NCBI GenBank assembly: GCA_027306785.1
Contig: DAHUZB010000030.1
Location: 1 to 64,000 of the forward strand
Length of the DNA stretch: 64,000 nucleotides
Reading direction: 5' to 3'
Source: Vulcanimicrobiota bacterium
GTDB taxonomy: Bacteria > Vulcanimicrobiota > Vulcanimicrobiia > Vulcanimicrobiales > Vulcanimicrobiaceae
Shown here: positions 7,323 to 16,008 of the stretch, piece after piece
Layout: each line of letters opens with the position of its first letter
How positions within the stretch are numbered: the stretch's first letter is position 1
Notes under the pieces: model-generated
The model's database searches: none
Told to the model about the DNA's origin: nothing
The model's input: only the letters and a program-made list of their open reading frames with translations
Program-made: the position numbers and the translations under genes

Positions 7323-10099
7323 TGGAGAGGCTGCGTGGAGCGCAGCAATCCTTGACCGACGGTCGCGGTGTAGAGGTACCCGTTCATCCACTCGATCTTG
7401 GCGAAGCGGCGCGAGATCGTGGTGGCGTTGCTGCCGCCGTCGATCTCCGTCCACGTCGTGCCGAGATCCGTGGATGCGAAGAGTCCGAAGCCGGTTGCGA
7501 GCGCGAGGATCGGCTGCGATCCGGCGGGCGGGCTCGGGTTGAACTCGAGCGAGGTGGTGTACTGCGGCGCGATCGTTCCGTCGGCACCGATCATCACGTG
7601 CATCGGGGATGTCGGAATCCCGAACATCGTGTGCAGATAGAGCGGATGCGGCGGACCGAAGCGTAGTTTGAGCGGCGCCAACTGATCGATCGACGCACCC
7701 ATCATGCGACGAACGATCTGCAGCGGCGCGGGTGTGGTTGAGGTGAACGTCGCGCCGCCGTCGGTCGAGACGTAGACGGTGAGCGTCGGCGCTCCCGCGA
7801 CGTAGACCACGTGCGTGCCGTCGACCGGATCGATCGCGATCGAGCCGAAGAGATCCGACGACGAGGTTCCGGTCGAGGTATGCCACGTCGTCCCCGCGTC
7901 CGTCGAGTACAGGACCAACGAGTATCCCGCCGGATTGCTGTCGACGACCACGATGTGGCTGTCGTTGCCGGGATCGACGCGAACCTCGGTGACGGAGTTT
8001 CCGCCCGCGACGAGCGTCGCGTTACCGGCGACGAGTTGGGCGGTGGCGCCGTAGTCGCGCGAGACGAGCAGGCCCGAGGTGCCCGCCGCGACGTAGACCG
8101 TGCCCGCGGTCTTGCGATCGAAGGTCATCGAGGTCGCGTTCACGAGCGCGGTCGATCCCGTCGAAGCCGTGAACGTCTTGCAGCCGTCGGTCGAGTACGC
8201 GAGTCCGAGCGAGCCGGGATTGTTGGCGATGAGGCATTTGCTCGGATCGTTCGGAGCGATCTCGGCGTCGCCGCCCTCGCCTAGCTGCGAGCCGGCGGTG
8301 CCGTTGAAGGTGCCGCTCCAGTTGGCGACCGTTCCACCGCCGTTCGTGCCGAGCGCCGGTCCGAAGTCCTGATCGGTCGTGAGCAGCTCTTCGCTGCCCA
8401 CGCTGCCGCCCACGCCGAAGCCGTACAGGTAGTTCGTGGAGAGGCCTGCGGTGAGCACGCGCGGCAGCACGGTCGACGAGCCGGTGCGCCCGCAGGTGCC
8501 TTGGAAGTAGAGCCCTTGATCCGAGGCGATGTAGCATGCGTCGCCGCCGCTGCCGTTGGAGACGACGGTGAGGCCGCGCATGTCGCCGTAGGTCGAGCCG
8601 ATCGTCTGGCTGCTCTGTCCTCCGACCGGCGTGAAGACCGGCGGCGTGCCTGGCGTGACCGACCACTGCTCGAACTCGGCGCCCACGTAGATGTTGTCGT
8701 TAAACGCCACGCTCGGTGCGATCATTTGCGCGCCGTACCAGCCCGTCGGCGTGCCGTTCGGTGTCGTCGTGCTCGTGGATGCGCTGGTGACGTGCGCCCA
8801 GGTCGCGCCCGCGTTCTGCGAGAGGTAGAGCTCCTGCGAGACCGCGTTGCCGCCGAGGGTGCACGACCACGCAGTCGCCCAGATCACGTTCGCGTTGTTC
8901 GGATCGATGACGAGCGTGTGAATGCCGCCCGGGCTCGGCGGGCCGGTGGTGCAGCCGACCGCGCTCGGCGCAACCGCGACCGGGCCCGTCCAGGTGGCCG
9001 AGGTTACGCTGTAGACGTAGATGTTGCCGTTCTGATCGCCCGCTACGAGTTCGGAGGGCGTGGATGCGAGCGCGTTGGCCTGCGCGATCGGCTGGAAGAG
9101 GCTCCACGATGCGCCCTGGTTGGTCGACATCTCGACCCCGCGCGAATCGACCGCGTAGAGCGTACCGCCGATCGCCGCGAAGTGCACCGCGCCCGCCGTC
9201 GACGAGACGTTCGTGAACGAGGCACCGCCGTCGATCGAGCGATAGATGCCGCCGAATTGGGTCGCCGCGAGCACGACGTCCTGACTCGTCGTCGCGCCCG
9301 GAAAGACGTAGAGATCGTTCACGCGCGTGTCGACGAGGCCGTTGTCGTAGCCGATCGGCGACCACGACGAGCCCGCGTTCGTCGTCTTGTAGATGCCGCT
9401 CGAGGTGTTGACCTCGAAACCGTTGCCGTCGCCGCCCGCGATGTAGATCACGCTCGCGGGTGCGCTCGCGCTGGTCGCTCCGATCGGCACGACGGTCTGA
9501 ATCTTACCGGAACCGGCCAGATCACCCGAGATCGTCGTGTTGTCCAGGACGCTCTGCCAAAGCGGCCCCAGGTTGGTGAACTGGACGTTGCTGAGCGGCG
9601 CCGGTGCCGAGAGTGTGATCGTTCCGCTGCTGCCGCCGAAAATTTTACCCGCGTCCCCGGTCGGCGCGTTCACGGTGCCGGTGCCGGTAAACGAGGTCAG
9701 CACGCTGCCGGTGCCGATGGTCGCGCCGCTGTTGCACGGTCCGCTCCACGACTGCACGACGAGCGTGTCGGTGCCGTAGGGTGCGGTGAGCGAGAGCGTC
9801 GCCGACGTGCCGCCGGTGAAGGCGGCGCAGGTGGCCGAGACCGCGCTGCCGCTCGATGCGCTGCCGACGTAGATCGCGGCCGAGACGGACTGCGCGTTGT
9901 TGGGAATCAGCTGCGGCGAGCGCGCGGGGCGCGACGCGGGCTGCGCCGAGCTCTTGGTGACGGTCAGTTTGAGCGCGGCCGATTGCGTGCCGGAATGTGG
10001 CGGCAGCGCGTTGCCGCTCGCGCCGCCGTGACACCCGGCGGCTGCGAGCGCGGCGGCGAGCGCACCGATGCGCAGCGTGGTGAAGAAGCGCTGATTCAT
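7319..10099 (-). CDS. Lipoprotein with BNR/sortilin-like beta-propeller
   Basis: A 926-residue exported protein. The N-terminus has a signal peptide ending in a lipobox (LAAAGC), so it should be lipid-anchored. After a low-complexity Ser/Thr/Ala region (about 25-190), the body is built of repeated Asp-box (BNR) turns such as SIDGGASFTN, STNQGASWSLF, SQNAGATWAHV, STDAGTTWHTS, STDGGATFTS and STDLGTTWTEI, typical of VPS10/sortilin- or sialidase-like seven- to ten-bladed propellers. No catalytic sialidase arginine triad is evident, so a binding or structural role is more likely. It begins one base after the stop of the upstream lipoprotein and overlaps the downstream gene. Confidence 0.88.
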   Translation of the reverse strand: MNQRFFTTLRIGALAAALAAAGCHGGASGNALPPHSGTQSAALKLTVTKSSAQPASRPARSPQLIPNNAQSVSAAIYVGSASSGSAVSATCAAFTGGTSATLSLTAPYGTDTLVVQSWSGPCNSGATIGTGSVLTSFTGTGTVNAPTGDAGKIFGGSSGTITLSAPAPLSNVQFTNLGPLWQSVLDNTTISGDLAGSGKIQTVVPIGATSASAPASVIYIAGGDGNGFEVNTSSGIYKTTNAGSSWSPIGYDNGLVDTRVNDLYVFPGATTSQDVVLAATQFGGIYRSIDGGASFTNVSSTAGAVHFAAIGGTLYAVDSRGVEMSTNQGASWSLFQPIAQANALASTPSELVAGDQNGNIYVYSVTSATWTGPVAVAPSAVGCTTGPPSPGGIHTLVIDPNNANVIWATAWSCTLGGNAVSQELYLSQNAGATWAHVTSASTSTTTPNGTPTGWYGAQMIAPSVAFNDNIYVGAEFEQWSVTPGTPPVFTPVGGQSSQTIGSTYGDMRGLTVVSNGSGGDACYIASDQGLYFQGTCGRTGSSTVLPRVLTAGLSTNYLYGFGVGGSVGSEELLTTDQDFGPALGTNGGGTVANWSGTFNGTAGSQLGEGGDAEIAPNDPSKCLIANNPGSLGLAYSTDGCKTFTASTGSTALVNATSMTFDRKTAGTVYVAAGTSGLLVSRDYGATAQLVAGNATLVAGGNSVTEVRVDPGNDSHIVVVDSNPAGYSLVLYSTDAGTTWHTSTGTSSSDLFGSIAIDPVDGTHVVYVAGAPTLTVYVSTDGGATFTSTTPAPLQIVRRMMGASIDQLAPLKLRFGPPHPLYLHTMFGIPTSPMHVMIGADGTIAPQYTTSLEFNPSPPAGSQPILALATGFGLFASTDLGTTWTEIDGGSNATTISRRFAKIEWMNGYLYTATVGQGLLRSTQPLQ

Positions 10100-10100
10100 G

Positions 10101-10610
10101 TTATTGCACCGTTCCAGTGATCGACGCGGGGGCGTCGAGTGTCAGCGTGGCCGAACCGAAGCCGCTCGCGCCGGTGATCTGCAGGGTGCACGTGGCGCCC
10201 GCCGCCGTCGCGTAGACGGTGAACGTCGTGCCCGCGTTCTGGTTGAGCGAGAAGGACGCGCAGCCCGTGCCGGTCGCCGGCGTTCCGAGCGCGGCGCTGA
10301 AGGCGCCCGCGTAATTGCTCTGCGACGGGGTCACGGTGACCGTGGTGGTACTGCCGTAGGCCGGAAACTCGACGGGTGTCGCGGCCGTGCCGCTGGTCGG
10401 CGTGGAGCCGCTCGCCCACGATCCCTGCCAGGAGAGTCCGACGGTCCCCGGTGTCGCGGTCGCGCTCGCGGTCGGGGTCGGGGTGGGCCCGCCGCCGCCA
10501 CCGGTGCCGCCGGGAATCGTGCTACCGCCGCCTCCGCCCCCGCCGCCGCAGGCCGCCACGCCGCACAGCACAACGAGGCCGAGCGACAAAGAATAGATCG
10601 CTTGCTTCAT
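10101..10610 (-). CDS. Glycine-rich lipoprotein of unknown function
   Basis: A 169-residue lipoprotein: signal peptide and lipobox (GVAAC, modified Cys at about 21) followed by an eight-glycine run, a flexible Gly/Pro/Thr linker, then a domain of about 120 residues (TVGLSWQGSW... TITGTVQ) with two cysteines that look like a small beta-sandwich. The same pattern of short carbohydrate- or matrix-binding-like repeats occurs in the N-terminal part of the next protein, for example SATCAAF against TGCASF. It is the first gene of the propeller operon; the stop at 10101 lies next to the downstream start at 10099. Function unknown. Confidence 0.75.
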   Translation of the reverse strand: MKQAIYSLSLGLVVLCGVAACGGGGGGGGSTIPGGTGGGGGPTPTPTASATATPGTVGLSWQGSWASGSTPTSGTAATPVEFPAYGSTTTVTVTPSQSNYAGAFSAALGTPATGTGCASFSLNQNAGTTFTVYATAAGATCTLQITGASGFGSATLTLDAPASITGTVQ

Positions 10611-10676
10611 GCACGATCATTGTCCCCGGCGGGCGAAATTACCCCTTTTGTGGCACTCCGGATGCCTCGGCCTCGG

Positions 10677-11402
10677 CTAGCGGCAGATATCGGCTACGCG
10701 GGTCAGCAGGGTCGCGGCGCGGTGCTCCTCGGGTTGCTCGGCGCGGACACTCCACGTTAAAAATTGGGCCGTGTGGAAGTACGGCGCATTGAGATCGAAG
10801 TCGGTCAGCCGCCGCATCGCCGCCATTTCGTTCGGCGGTACCTTTGCCGCGCCGTAAAACGGTGGCAGCACCGGCTTGAGCGACTGGTGCTTTTGTTGAT
10901 CGGGGCCTTTGGCGGCGTCGCCCGCCGGATCGGGAGCCGAGATCAACATATGCCGCGCCTTGGTATCGACCGCGCTCGAGATGGTGTTCAACTCCGCCTT
11001 CTGCACGAGGAGGACCGTTTCGAGATGGAGTTTGAGTGCCGCGACGGAGCGATCCATTGCGTTATCGCTCTTCGCCAAACGTGCGTCGTCGAGGAGCGTC
11101 TCGGCGGAGATGATGTTCTGCGCGATCTGATTCTCCGGGTCTTCGAGCTGCATCATGTCAAAGGCGAGCTTCGGGTCCCCGGGGACATTCGTCACCTCGT
11201 AGTGCGCCGCGTTGACGAAAATTGCGCCGCTGCGTTCGACGAGAAGGTCGTTGATCAGCACGGCACGCACCGCCGGCGCGATGCGCTCGCGAAACGCTTG
11301 GCACGCCGGGCTCGAGTGCTCGATGACGATCGTCGGCGGCGTAGCGCTCGCAGCGGGCGTTGCGGTCGCGAGTGCGACCCGGAAGAGCGGAGCAAGAAGC
11401 AT
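10677..11402 (-). CDS. Secreted protein, SSPxC family (paralogue of 16968-17720)
   Basis: A 241-residue protein with a short signal peptide (LLAPLFRVALATATPAASA) and a mature start containing HSSPACQAFRER. I do not recognise a named family, but the start of the mature part resembles the protein at 16968-17720 (RSSPLCTAFATH), and both contain a long helical middle and a cysteine near the C-terminus, so they look like two members of one lineage-specific family. The start is placed at ATG 11402 because AGGAGG lies eight bases upstream; a GTG at 11411 touches that ribosome site and is less likely. It is read on its own between the propeller operon and the aidB operon. Confidence 0.7.
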   Translation of the reverse strand: MLLAPLFRVALATATPAASATPPTIVIEHSSPACQAFRERIAPAVRAVLINDLLVERSGAIFVNAAHYEVTNVPGDPKLAFDMMQLEDPENQIAQNIISAETLLDDARLAKSDNAMDRSVAALKLHLETVLLVQKAELNTISSAVDTKARHMLISAPDPAGDAAKGPDQQKHQSLKPVLPPFYGAAKVPPNEMAAMRRLTDFDLNAPYFHTAQFLTWSVRAEQPEEHRAATLLTRVADICR

Positions 11403-11465
11403 CGTATACACCCTCCTGTGCGCAAAAGCGTGCGCCCCGTTGCTGAGAGTCGACTGAGCGACCGG

Positions 11466-12059
11466 TTAGCCGCGGGGGTGCGGCCCGTGTCGCGGCGCGA
11501 TGCCGATTGCGAGCGGGGGCAGATCGTCGGGGAGCAATCCGGTCGAGCGTCCGTCGATGCGATGGATCCCCGCGAAGACGGAAAACTCGACGAGCGCGGG
11601 GATCGTGCGGTTGGGCAGTTTCTTCGTGCCGAAACATTCCCATTCGCAGGCGATCGAGCGATCTTCGAAGAGCGTCGCGACATAGCCGACACCGTCGAGA
11701 TCGGAGGCGTCGTCGGGTTCGCGGTAGCGCACGTAGCCGTCGATGATGTAGATCGGCTTGAAGGTCTGCATATACGCGAGCACCGGTGCGACCAGCACCG
11801 CGACGAAGTAGCCGAGAAACGCGATCGCGCCGATCGCGAAGATCCATGCGATCTTGATCAGATCTCGATCCGCGGGCACGTGCTGCGAACGGTAGATGAT
11901 GCCGAGCGTCAGAAACGTCATGAAGACGGTCCCGAGCAGCGGTTCGATCGCGATCGCGAAGCGCCCGGTGAGTCCGCGCCACACGACCTTACGCTCGCGA
12001 TCGGTCCACGCGCGCTGCGCGAGCATGCGCGCGCGATCGTTGAAGATGCGGTGTTTCAT
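11466..12059 (-). CDS. Two-helix membrane protein of unknown function
   Basis: A 197-residue protein with a cytoplasmic-looking N-terminus rich in Arg/Lys, two adjacent hydrophobic helices (about residues 36-56 and 69-92) and a C-terminal soluble domain of about 100 residues (beginning TFKPIYIIDGYVRY). The helix pair followed by a beta-rich tail resembles membrane-anchored PH-like proteins, but the match is only in layout. The start ATG at 12059 overlaps the aidB stop by four bases, so it is the last gene of the ctaA-ctaB-MFS-aidB transcription unit. Confidence 0.72.
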   Translation of the reverse strand: MKHRIFNDRARMLAQRAWTDRERKVVWRGLTGRFAIAIEPLLGTVFMTFLTLGIIYRSQHVPADRDLIKIAWIFAIGAIAFLGYFVAVLVAPVLAYMQTFKPIYIIDGYVRYREPDDASDLDGVGYVATLFEDRSIACEWECFGTKKLPNRTIPALVEFSVFAGIHRIDGRSTGLLPDDLPPLAIGIAPRHGPHPRG

Positions 12060-13723
12060 CGCTCCACTGCGTACAACGCGTCGTTCGGCGCCGGAGTTTC
12101 CCGCGGCGCGGCGCGATCGACGATGCCGCGCAGTGCGGTCTTGATCGGCAAGGTACCGAGCGTGTGTCCCCAGTTGCCCGCAACGCGGCTCTCGATGAAG
12201 CCGTCGCTCACGTAGTTGGGCGCGTGCTGTAAGAGGAGCGAGCCCTGCCAAAGGATCGCCATACGTTCCACGAGCGCGCGGGCCCGCCACTCGAGTTCGT
12301 CGAGCGCGCCGAGATCGCGATCGAGGGCGTGCACGGCTTCGCGCATGCGGCGATCTTCGAGCGCGGGCGCGAGTTCGAGGCGCAGCGCCTCCACCGCCTC
12401 GGGCTGCTTCTGCAGCACGCGCAGCACGTCGAGCGCGTTGATGTTGCCCGAGCCTTCCCAGATCGAATTGAGCGGCGCCTCGCGATAGAGGCGCGGCAGC
12501 ATCGACTCTTCCACGTAGCCGTTGCCGCCCAGGCATTCGAGCGCCTCGGCGCTCGCAGCGGCGGCGCGTTTGCACACGTAGTATTTGCCGATCGCGGTGC
12601 CGATGCGCTTGAGCGCGGCGGCGGTCGGGTTGCTCGGCGCGTCGTCGACGGTGCGCGCGAGGCGCAGAAAGAGCGCGGTCGCGGCCTCGGATTCGAGCGC
12701 AAGGTCGGCGAGGACGTTCTGCATCAGCACGTGGTCGCGCAGCGCCGCGCCGAACGCGCGGCGATAGGTGGTGTGATGGATCGCCTGCGAAAGCGCCTGA
12801 CGCAGCAGCGCGGCGGAGCCGATCACGCAGTCGAGCCGCGTCTGATTGACCATCTCCACGATCGTCTGCACGCCGCGGCCTTCGTCGCCGACGAGCCACG
12901 CGAGCGTGCCGTCGAATTCGATCTCGGCCGACGCGTTGCTGCGGTTGCCGAGTTTGTCTTTCAAACGCTGGATCGCGAAGGGATTGCGCGTCGCATCGGG
13001 CAGCACGCGCGGCACGAAGAAGCACGAGAGTCCGCGATCGGCTTGCGCGAGCACCAGGAACGCGTCGCTCATCGGCGCCGAGCAGAACCATTTGTGTCCG
13101 CGCAGTAGATACTCGCCGTCCCGTTCCGTACGCACGGCACGCGTCTGATTGGCACGCACGTCGCTGCCGCCTTGCTTTTCGGTCATCGCCATGCCGCAGA
13201 TCGCGCTCTGTTTCTGCTCGATCGGCAACAGGCGCGGATCGTACGCGAGCGCGGCGAGTTTCGGCTCCCAGCTCTGCGCGAGCGCCGCGTTCGCGCGCAG
13301 CGCGGGAACGGCGGCATACGTCATCGAGATCGGGCAGCCGTGCCCGGCTTCGACCTGCGACCAGACGTAGAATTTCGCGGCGCGTCGCACGTGCGGATGC
13401 GCGCGCTCGTCGCTCCACGGAGCGCCGTGCAGGCCGCGCCCCGCGGCCGTCGCCATGAGCACGTGCCACGACGGGTGAAAGCGGACTTCGTCGATGCGAT
13501 TGCCGTAGCGATCGTGCGTGTGGAGCTCGGGCGGGTGTTCGTTCGCATCGAAGCCGAGCGAGATCACGTCGGGATGTCCGGCGATCGTGCCGAGCTCGAT
13601 CAGTTCGTCGTGCGCGGCCGACGGCGCTTCGCGGGAGACGCCCTCGACGAGCGCGCGATCGGCGGAGAACACGTTGTAGTCGGCGAGCGGAGGAGCTTGG
13701 TTGGTGACGACGTGCGTGTCCAT
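12056..13723 (-). CDS. aidB: AidB-type acyl-CoA dehydrogenase family flavoprotein
   Basis: A 555-residue protein that matches the AidB branch of the acyl-CoA dehydrogenases in length (E. coli AidB is about 540) and in landmarks: the long N-terminal extension with NVFSADRALVEGV, the FAD segment CGMAMTEKQGGSDVRANQT, HKWFCSAPMSDAFLVLAQ, RLKDKLGNRSNASAEIEF, and ECLGGNGYVEE followed by SIWEGSGNINALDVLR. AidB binds FAD and double-stranded DNA and is induced in the E. coli adaptive response to alkylation; whether it repairs DNA directly is unsettled. Here it has no ada/alkA neighbour and instead sits downstream of the heme A genes and an MFS exporter, which is unusual. Confidence 0.92.
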   Translation of the reverse strand: MDTHVVTNQAPPLADYNVFSADRALVEGVSREAPSAAHDELIELGTIAGHPDVISLGFDANEHPPELHTHDRYGNRIDEVRFHPSWHVLMATAAGRGLHGAPWSDERAHPHVRRAAKFYVWSQVEAGHGCPISMTYAAVPALRANAALAQSWEPKLAALAYDPRLLPIEQKQSAICGMAMTEKQGGSDVRANQTRAVRTERDGEYLLRGHKWFCSAPMSDAFLVLAQADRGLSCFFVPRVLPDATRNPFAIQRLKDKLGNRSNASAEIEFDGTLAWLVGDEGRGVQTIVEMVNQTRLDCVIGSAALLRQALSQAIHHTTYRRAFGAALRDHVLMQNVLADLALESEAATALFLRLARTVDDAPSNPTAAALKRIGTAIGKYYVCKRAAAASAEALECLGGNGYVEESMLPRLYREAPLNSIWEGSGNINALDVLRVLQKQPEAVEALRLELAPALEDRRMREAVHALDRDLGALDELEWRARALVERMAILWQGSLLLQHAPNYVSDGFIESRVAGNWGHTLGTLPIKTALRGIVDRAAPRETPAPNDALYAVER

Positions 13724-13757
13724 GGGTGCTGCTTCGCGCCGCGCGGGGGAATACGCT

Positions 13758-15125
13758 CTAGGCTGCGTCTTCGAGCGGTTCGCGTCGCTCGGCCGCGCGG
13801 GATTTCAGCGTTGCGGAGATCACGAGCGCGACGAGCGCGACGCCGCAGAAACACAGATACGCGTCGCGGTATCCGGCCATCTCGCTCTTGGCGAGGCCGA
13901 TCACGCCGCCCGCGAGCGAACCGCCGAGAATCTGCCCGACGATGAGCGCTTGGCTGAGCAGCCCCACCGCCGTGCTGCGCGTTCGTTCGCTCGTCTGATT
14001 GGTGACGATGTAGCGCGTCGGCGCTCCGAGCAGCGCGCCGAAGCCGCAGCCGGCGACGACCATCGCGAGCAGCGTGATCGGCAGCGATTGGAAGCCGAGC
14101 GCGAAGATCGCGAGGCCGATCTCCGTGAGCACGGTGCCCGCCAGCAGCACGTCGCGGCTGCCGATGCGGTCGAGCGCGCGTCCCGAAATCGGAATGACGA
14201 CCACGAACATCAGCGCGCCGAGGGCGGCGACGAGTCCGGCGATCGCATACGACAGCCCCTGTGCGCCCACGATGACGGTGGGGATGAAGAAGAGCGAGCC
14301 TTCCAGGATGCCGATCGTGATCTCGAGCAGATAGGTCTTCGCGAGCTGCGGCTCGGTGAAGAGGCGCGGCGGAACGATCGGATTGCGGGCCCGGCGCTCC
14401 CAGTACGCGAACGCGACGAGCAGCGCGGCGCCGAGCGCGCCGACAAGCACGCGCGCCGTGGTGAGGCCGTCCATCAGCAGCAGCAGCCCGCTGCAGAGCA
14501 GTGCGAGCCCGGCGAGATCGAGCGGACCGCGCGCGCGGGGTGCGTTGCGCGGAACGTGACGCAGCGCGAGCACGATCACGATCGCCGCGAGCGGAAAGTT
14601 GAACGCGAAGATCCAGCGCCACGAGACGAAGTGCGTGACGAGGCCGCCGAAGGTCGGACCGATTACCGCCGCGAGTCCCCAGGTCGCGGCGACCATGCCG
14701 AGCGCGGCTCCGCGGCGCTCTTTGGGCACGACGTCGGCGATCGCCGCAGTCGCGACCGGAAAGATACCGCCCGCTCCGAGCGCCTGCAGCGCGCGCGCCA
14801 GCAGAAAGACCTCATAATTCGGCGCCAGCACCGCGAGCAGGCTGCCGAGCGCGAAGAGCGAGACGCACGACACGTAGATCAGGCGACGGCCGTAGCGATC
14901 GGCGAGGGTGCTCGCGATCGCGATCGACGCGACGTTGACGAGCAGGTAAAGCGTGAAGATCCACGCGAGATCGCCGGTGAGCACGCCGAAATCGCGTGCG
15001 AGCGCGGGCAGCGCCGGCGAGAGGACGCCCAGATCGAGTGCGCCCGCGAAGACGCCGAGCCCGAGCGTGAGGAGTAACGGCAGCGTCGAGCGATCGACGG
15101 GGTGGCCCGCGAAGGTTTCTTCCAT
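13758..15125 (-). CDS. MFS transporter, DHA2-like (14 TM)
   Basis: A 455-residue major facilitator with about fourteen hydrophobic segments by eye, which is the count of the drug:H+ antiporter-2 (DHA2/EmrB) family. Motif A is recognisable between helices 2 and 3 (LADRYGRRLIYV), and helix 5 carries the antiporter-type motif C-like AATWGLAAVIGPTFGG. The substrate cannot be read from the sequence; export of drugs or other small molecules driven by protons is typical. It starts 13 bases after the ctaB stop and is followed by aidB after 34 bases, so it is in the same transcription unit. Confidence 0.85.
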   Translation of the reverse strand: MEETFAGHPVDRSTLPLLLTLGLGVFAGALDLGVLSPALPALARDFGVLTGDLAWIFTLYLLVNVASIAIASTLADRYGRRLIYVSCVSLFALGSLLAVLAPNYEVFLLARALQALGAGGIFPVATAAIADVVPKERRGAALGMVAATWGLAAVIGPTFGGLVTHFVSWRWIFAFNFPLAAIVIVLALRHVPRNAPRARGPLDLAGLALLCSGLLLLMDGLTTARVLVGALGAALLVAFAYWERRARNPIVPPRLFTEPQLAKTYLLEITIGILEGSLFFIPTVIVGAQGLSYAIAGLVAALGALMFVVVIPISGRALDRIGSRDVLLAGTVLTEIGLAIFALGFQSLPITLLAMVVAGCGFGALLGAPTRYIVTNQTSERTRSTAVGLLSQALIVGQILGGSLAGGVIGLAKSEMAGYRDAYLCFCGVALVALVISATLKSRAAERREPLEDAA

Positions 15126-15138
15126 CAGCCTTTCACGC

Positions 15139-16008
15139 TTAGGAGGGCGTAATGATGCGATCGAGCACCATGACCGCGCACATCAGCGCGAGGTAGAGCA
15201 GCGAAAACTTGAAGGTGTGACGCGCCCAGGTCGTGCCGGGATCTTTCCACGTGCGCACCGTGTCGTAGAGAAAGATTCCGCCGAGCACGGCGGCCGCCGC
15301 GGTATAGACCGGTCCCATCACGTGCAACGGGTAAAGCGCGAGCGACGCGACCACGAGCAGAATCGTGTAATAGATGATCTCGCGTTTGGTGCGTTCGTCG
15401 CCGCTGACGTTGGGCATCATCGGAATCTTCGCTTTGTGATAATCGAGCTCGGTCATCAGCGCGAGCGACCAGAAATGCGGCGGCGTCCACAGGAAGATCA
15501 GCGCGAAGAGCCCGAGCGCGGGGCCGCCGATCTGATGCGTGACCGCGGCCCAGCCGACGAGCGGCGGCACCGAGCCCGCCGCGCCGCCGATGACGATGTT
15601 CAGCGGCGTGATGCGTTTGAGCCACATCGTGTAGATCACGACGTAGTAGATGTTCCCGGCGAGCGAGAGCCATGCCGCGAGCGGATTGACGAGAAAGAAC
15701 AGGATCGCGAACGACGCCGTGCCGAGTACGACCGCGTAGATCACGGCATCGCGAATGCCCACGCGCCCTTGCGGAATCGGGCGATCCATCGTGCGGCGCA
15801 TGAGGCCGTCGATGTCGGAGTCGTAGACGCAGTTGAGCGCGCCCGCCGAACCCGCCGCGAGTGCGCCGCCGAGCAGCGTCCAGAAGGTGATTCCGAGCGG
15901 CGGCAGGCCGCGCGCCGCCATGATCATCGCCGCCGCCGTCGTGATCAGCAGCAGGACGATGATGCGCGGTTTCGCGAGCGCGAAGTAGTCGCGCGCGACC
16001 GCGAGCAC
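15139..16008 (-). CDS. ctaB: Heme O synthase (protoheme IX farnesyltransferase)
   Basis: A 289-residue UbiA-superfamily membrane prenyltransferase that adds a farnesyl group to protoheme to make heme O. The aspartate-rich Mg-prenyl-diphosphate motif is present (NCVYDSDIDGLMRRTMDRP, about residues 63-81), as are the second conserved loop WTPPHFWSLAL and the cytoplasmic YHKAKIPMMP segment that are typical of CyoE/CtaB. Start is GTG at 16008, overlapping the ctaA stop by one base. Together with ctaA it supplies heme A for the caa3 oxidase encoded at 2.7-6.6 kb. Confidence 0.96.
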   Translation of the reverse strand: MLAVARDYFALAKPRIIVLLLITTAAAMIMAARGLPPLGITFWTLLGGALAAGSAGALNCVYDSDIDGLMRRTMDRPIPQGRVGIRDAVIYAVVLGTASFAILFFLVNPLAAWLSLAGNIYYVVIYTMWLKRITPLNIVIGGAAGSVPPLVGWAAVTHQIGGPALGLFALIFLWTPPHFWSLALMTELDYHKAKIPMMPNVSGDERTKREIIYYTILLVVASLALYPLHVMGPVYTAAAAVLGGIFLYDTVRTWKDPGTTWARHTFKFSLLYLALMCAVMVLDRIITPS

